Below are positions 61,843-64,000 of a stretch of DNA of 64,000 bases, piece after piece (position 1 is the stretch's first letter; every line of letters begins with the position of its first letter). Location: assembly GCF_003663945.1 (NCBI RefSeq), contig NZ_RCCH01000002.1, forward strand, positions 62,001 through 126,000, in the 5' to 3' direction. The stretch comes from Lacinutrix venerupis. GTDB taxonomy: Bacteria; Bacteroidota; Bacteroidia; Flavobacteriales; Flavobacteriaceae. The notes beneath the pieces were generated by a model. The model made no database searches. It saw nothing but the letters and a program-made list of their open reading frames with translations, and was not told the DNA's origin. The position numbers and the translations under genes were made by a program.

Positions 61843-62343
61843 TTAAATCTCAAATTTTGTGTTTACTAATTTTTCTCTTAACTCATTTATGGAAGCGGAG
61901 GCTTCTTCTATAAATTTGATGTAATCGTCATGAAAACTTAAATCGAATTTTTCGTTATCATTTTCAATTTTATTTAAGTTTATTGTGTTTTTATAATTTT
62001 TAATTTCTGCATGTAGCTCTCTTACTTCTTGCCACTCTTTAATTAAATTATTTATATGTTGAATTACAGAATCTTTATTAATAATAAAATATTTCTTTCT
62101 ATCACCAGTTTTAGTAAAGTACTCTATTTTGTTTAAATCTTGTAAATGATTAAGGTGTGTAGAAATTGTGCTCTTACTCGCGCACAATACAATAACCATC
62201 TCTTCAAAAGTGGTTCCTTTTTTTCCTGTAAGAATTATATATGCTAAAATTCTTGCAGCAACAGGAGCAAGTTGCTCCCTGGTTTCTAAATGCACTCCAA
62301 GCTTTTCTACTAAGCGCATTTTTTCATTACATATATTGTCCAT
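61843..62343 (-). CDS. GbsR/MarR-family transcriptional regulator of the efflux operon
   Basis: A 166-residue regulator with an N-terminal winged helix: 'LGVHLETREQLAPVAARILAYIILTGKKGTTFEEMVIVLCASKSTISTHLNHLQDLNKIEYFTKTGDRKKYFIIN'. A C-terminal helical dimerisation part follows ('WQEVRELHAEIKNY...IKFIEEASASINELREKL'). It is the first gene of the operon regulator - adaptor - pump - channel. A perfect GTTCGG-N6-CCGAAC palindrome next to a -7 box upstream suggests that it represses its own operon and releases on binding an effector. Confidence 0.9.
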   Translation of the reverse strand: MDNICNEKMRLVEKLGVHLETREQLAPVAARILAYIILTGKKGTTFEEMVIVLCASKSTISTHLNHLQDLNKIEYFTKTGDRKKYFIINKDSVIQHINNLIKEWQEVRELHAEIKNYKNTINLNKIENDNEKFDLSFHDDYIKFIEEASASINELREKLVNTKFEI

Positions 62344-62403
62344 CAGTCTTAATTATTTTAGTTGTTTTCAACAAAAAATTAATAGTCTAATAAAATTTCT
62401 ATG

Positions 62404-62436
62404 CAAATATATATTTAAGTTCGGAACAAACCGAAC
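62404..62436 (-). promoter_or_regulatory. Efflux operon promoter -7 box with candidate operator palindrome
   Basis: CAAATATA (62404-62411) reads TATATTTG on the minus strand, an exact -7 box. Next to it on the upstream side is GTTCGG-AACAAA-CCGAAC (62419-62436), a perfect 6+6 palindrome covering the spacer and the -33 area. It is likely to be bound by the GbsR/MarR-like regulator. Confidence 0.62.
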
Positions 62437-62486
62437 CAATCGAAGTTAAAATGTTGTTAATGTTTTTTGATCAATATTTTATGGTA

Positions 62487-62639
62487 TTAAATACTACTCA
62501 ACAACGATTTAGTTATCCTCAATAAATCTATAATTTTATCTTCATTATAAGCATCAGGATGTGCATTACTAAAGCTACCTTTATCATTATCAAAATACTT
62601 ACCTGATTCATTTTTATTTGCTTCAGATATGGCTAATAT
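62487..62639 (-). pseudogene. C-terminal remnant of a short-chain dehydrogenase
   Basis: On the minus strand 50 codons read ILAISEANKNESGKYF, DNDKGSFSNAHPDAYNED and KIIDLLRITKSLL before TAA at 62487. This matches the usual end of SDRs of the type that finish 'SGKYFDND...AHPDAYD'. A TAG stands in frame at 62646-62648 and the Rossmann domain is absent; the space upstream is taken by the 2OG-oxygenase gene. I read it as the tail of a gene whose front was deleted. It also fills the 317-base gap between the regulator and oxygenase genes. Confidence 0.6.
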
Positions 62640-62660
62640 AATAAACTACGCTTGCTGTAA

Positions 62661-63626
62661 TTAAAATGGTGCAACGGTATCTTTAGGACCATTAGGTAAA
62701 CTCCAACGTTGGCGAGCGGTAACACTTTCTAAAGCAACATTTTTAATGGTGTCATCACTATTACTATTTCCATAACTACTTGTACTGCCACGTGGTATTT
62801 GCATACGGTCACCATATAGCCAAACTACTAAATTACTACGTTGTCCGCTTGTAATTGGGTGTGTTGCGTGTGGCACATTACCTCTATGGATGATGGCTTT
62901 TCCTGGCTCAAAAATAGCTTGCACGGTTTTTCCTGTAGTTTTATCATAAAAATCAACCTCAGATCCTGTAAACTTTTCATCTGGTAAGTTAATGTTGATA
63001 TTCAAGGTAGCTGCAGAGGCATCGGTATGTGCGTGTAAATCCTTGTCTTTATCTGGATTGTACTGTATTGAAAACCCAAAAGTTTGATTGTCATAACCGT
63101 AAGTTCCCAATAACAAGCGCGCTATCGGACGCATAAAACGGTCCATCATATCATTATAAAATGCCTGAAAATTAGGTGCTGCCAAATGCCCTTCAGAACG
63201 AGGATCTAGCATCATTCCATATCGGTTTAATTGTATGCCATAAGGCGCACGTTTTGGTACTCTTGAGTTTGCAACAGCTTCTAAATAATTACGAAAATCC
63301 GCTAAGCGATCTACATCAAAAAACTGCGCTACATAAACACCAGGTATAACTTCTTTCCATAAATCGGCAACAGAAGATTCTTTTTCAGGATTTTCCCAAG
63401 CATCTTTAATAGCTTTACGTAAACGTGGGTCTAGCAAAGTTTCGTAAGGAACTAGTAAATCGTCTTTGTTTTCTATTTCCCATTCTGCTCAAGCAGCTTC
63501 TAATAATTTACGGTTTTCATTCCAAAATTGAGAAACAGATGGATCGCGTCTTAAGGATAATTCTCTTGATGGTACTTCTAGAGCACGAGCTTCTGCAAGT
63601 GCATTTGTATGTTCTATTGTTTTCAT
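62661..63626 (-). pseudogene. 2-oxoglutarate/Fe(II) oxygenase-like gene interrupted by TGA
   Basis: From an ATG at 63626 the frame reads MKTIEHTNALAEARALE and on to NENRKLLEAA, then TGA (codon 46, 63489-63491), then AEWEIENKDDLLVPYETLLD and the long open part (258 residues from 63437). The body has the jelly-roll dioxygenase pattern: 'DLHAHTDASAATLNININLP' (metal His and Asp), 'IHRGNVPHATHPITSGQRSNLVVWLYG' (metal His and 2OG Arg). TGA stands where TGG (Trp) would complete 'EAAWAEWE'. A shorter protein might still be made from an internal start, keeping the catalytic core. An AraC-type gene lies upstream on the same strand. Confidence 0.75.
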
Positions 63627-63754
63627 AATTATATGTTTTAAGTATAGCTACTGCTATTGTATTTTTTATCTATAACAAAATTACGCACAAACGGATGTTC
63701 GGCTTTGGTAGAAAACAAAGTGGTATTAGTAAAAAAAGAGGTTTTAGTAAAAAA

Positions 63755-64000
63755 TTAGGCTAAATTGGCTCTAAAAGCACTTAAACTGGTGCCTTTATAG
63801 ATTTGAAACGTTTTGTTTAAATGACTAGAATCTGTAAAACCGAGTTCGGTAGCAATTTCGGAATATTGCAAATCGGTATATTTTAATCTGGTTTCTACCA
63901 ATTTTAATTTGTAGTTGATGATGTACTTTTTAAAAGACACATCGGTATGTTTTTTAAAATATTCACTGATGTAATTATCTGCCATATGAAATTCTTCTGC
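63755..64000 (-). CDS. AraC-family regulator, C-terminal part (runs off the window)
   Basis: The minus-strand frame is open to the right edge and ends at 63755. It contains the double HTH of AraC/XylS regulators: 'NYISEYFKKHTDVSFKKYIINYKLKLVETRLKYTDLQYSEIATELGFTDSSHLNKTFQIYKGTSLSAFR'. The spacing I-A-x-x-x-G-F-x-x-x-S-x-x-x-x-x-F is the usual AraC signature. The sensor domain lies outside the window. It may regulate the interrupted oxygenase gene that starts 128 bases downstream. Confidence 0.88.
   Translation of the reverse strand, partial: AEEFHMADNYISEYFKKHTDVSFKKYIINYKLKLVETRLKYTDLQYSEIATELGFTDSSHLNKTFQIYKGTSLSAFRANLA

Noticed and set aside
1-64000. CRISPR arrays, tRNA or rRNA genes, complete insertion sequences, prophage
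   Set aside because: I saw no regularly spaced direct repeats, no tRNA cloverleaf apart from the tmRNA, no rRNA sequence, and no transposase, integrase or phage structural gene.

Overview
This window looks like chromosome of a marine-type member of the family Flavobacteriaceae (phylum Bacteroidota). The DNA is AT-rich, and several clear promoters have the Bacteroidota form (TTG near -33, TAnnTTTG near -7). The type IX secretion and gliding genes porV-porU-gldJ lie together, many lipoprotein signals are present, there is a SusC-like TonB receptor, and the tmRNA tag ends in ENNYALAA. The genus cannot be fixed from the sequence alone; an Olleya/Lacinutrix/Psychroserpens-like organism is a guess.

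Layout. 1-4 kb: a winged-helix regulator with creD, then a TlpA-like lipoprotein. 4-9 kb: a calcium-repeat surface lipoprotein, a Lys1/AlaDH-like dehydrogenase, a candidate structured RNA, the tmRNA and an FKBP isomerase. 9-16 kb: a degenerate-metallophosphatase/beta-barrel fusion, a decayed DMT transporter, and rhodanese and thioredoxin genes. 16-22.6 kb: a complete trp operon (trpEGDCFBA) behind a leader peptide with three Trp codons and an attenuator. 22.7-27.7 kb: trmL, alkD, small proteins, a DEAD-box helicase and a flavin monooxygenase. 27.8-28.6 kb: a thioesterase gene inside what I read as a single integron-type cassette. 28.6-33.7 kb: SDR, M28 peptidase, PDH E2 and E1-alpha, cytidine deaminase. 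33.7-42.2 kb: porV, porU, gldJ, murF. 44-49.5 kb: a TetR-controlled redox operon and a TonB receptor. 49.5-53.4 kb: an egtB-egtD operon with a racemase-like protein. 53.4-55.4 kb: a wrecked Kef-type antiporter locus fused to an AraC regulator. 56-62.4 kb: an RND efflux operon under a GbsR/MarR-like regulator. 62.4-64 kb: SDR remnant, interrupted 2OG-Fe oxygenase, AraC regulator running off the edge.

The most notable observation is at 27.82-28.58 kb. Two imperfect palindromes flank the thioesterase gene. Deleting the 682 bases between their two CG^TTA points restores a long paired palindrome in the chromosome (16 of 17 bases of the arms match). Circularising the deleted piece gives a second palindrome with perfectly paired 10-base arms. 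This is the geometry of an integron cassette inserted at an attC site, although no integrase lies in the window.

Other points worth attention are a candidate three-way-junction RNA upstream of ssrA, operator-like palindromes for three local regulators (before creD, around the tetR gene, before the RND operon), a pseudo-metallophosphatase, an Egt operon with a Cys-less racemase homologue, and a cluster of broken genes. Several breaks are single T losses in T runs or in-frame TGA codons, so some could be sequence errors; the Kef-AraC junction cannot be explained that way.
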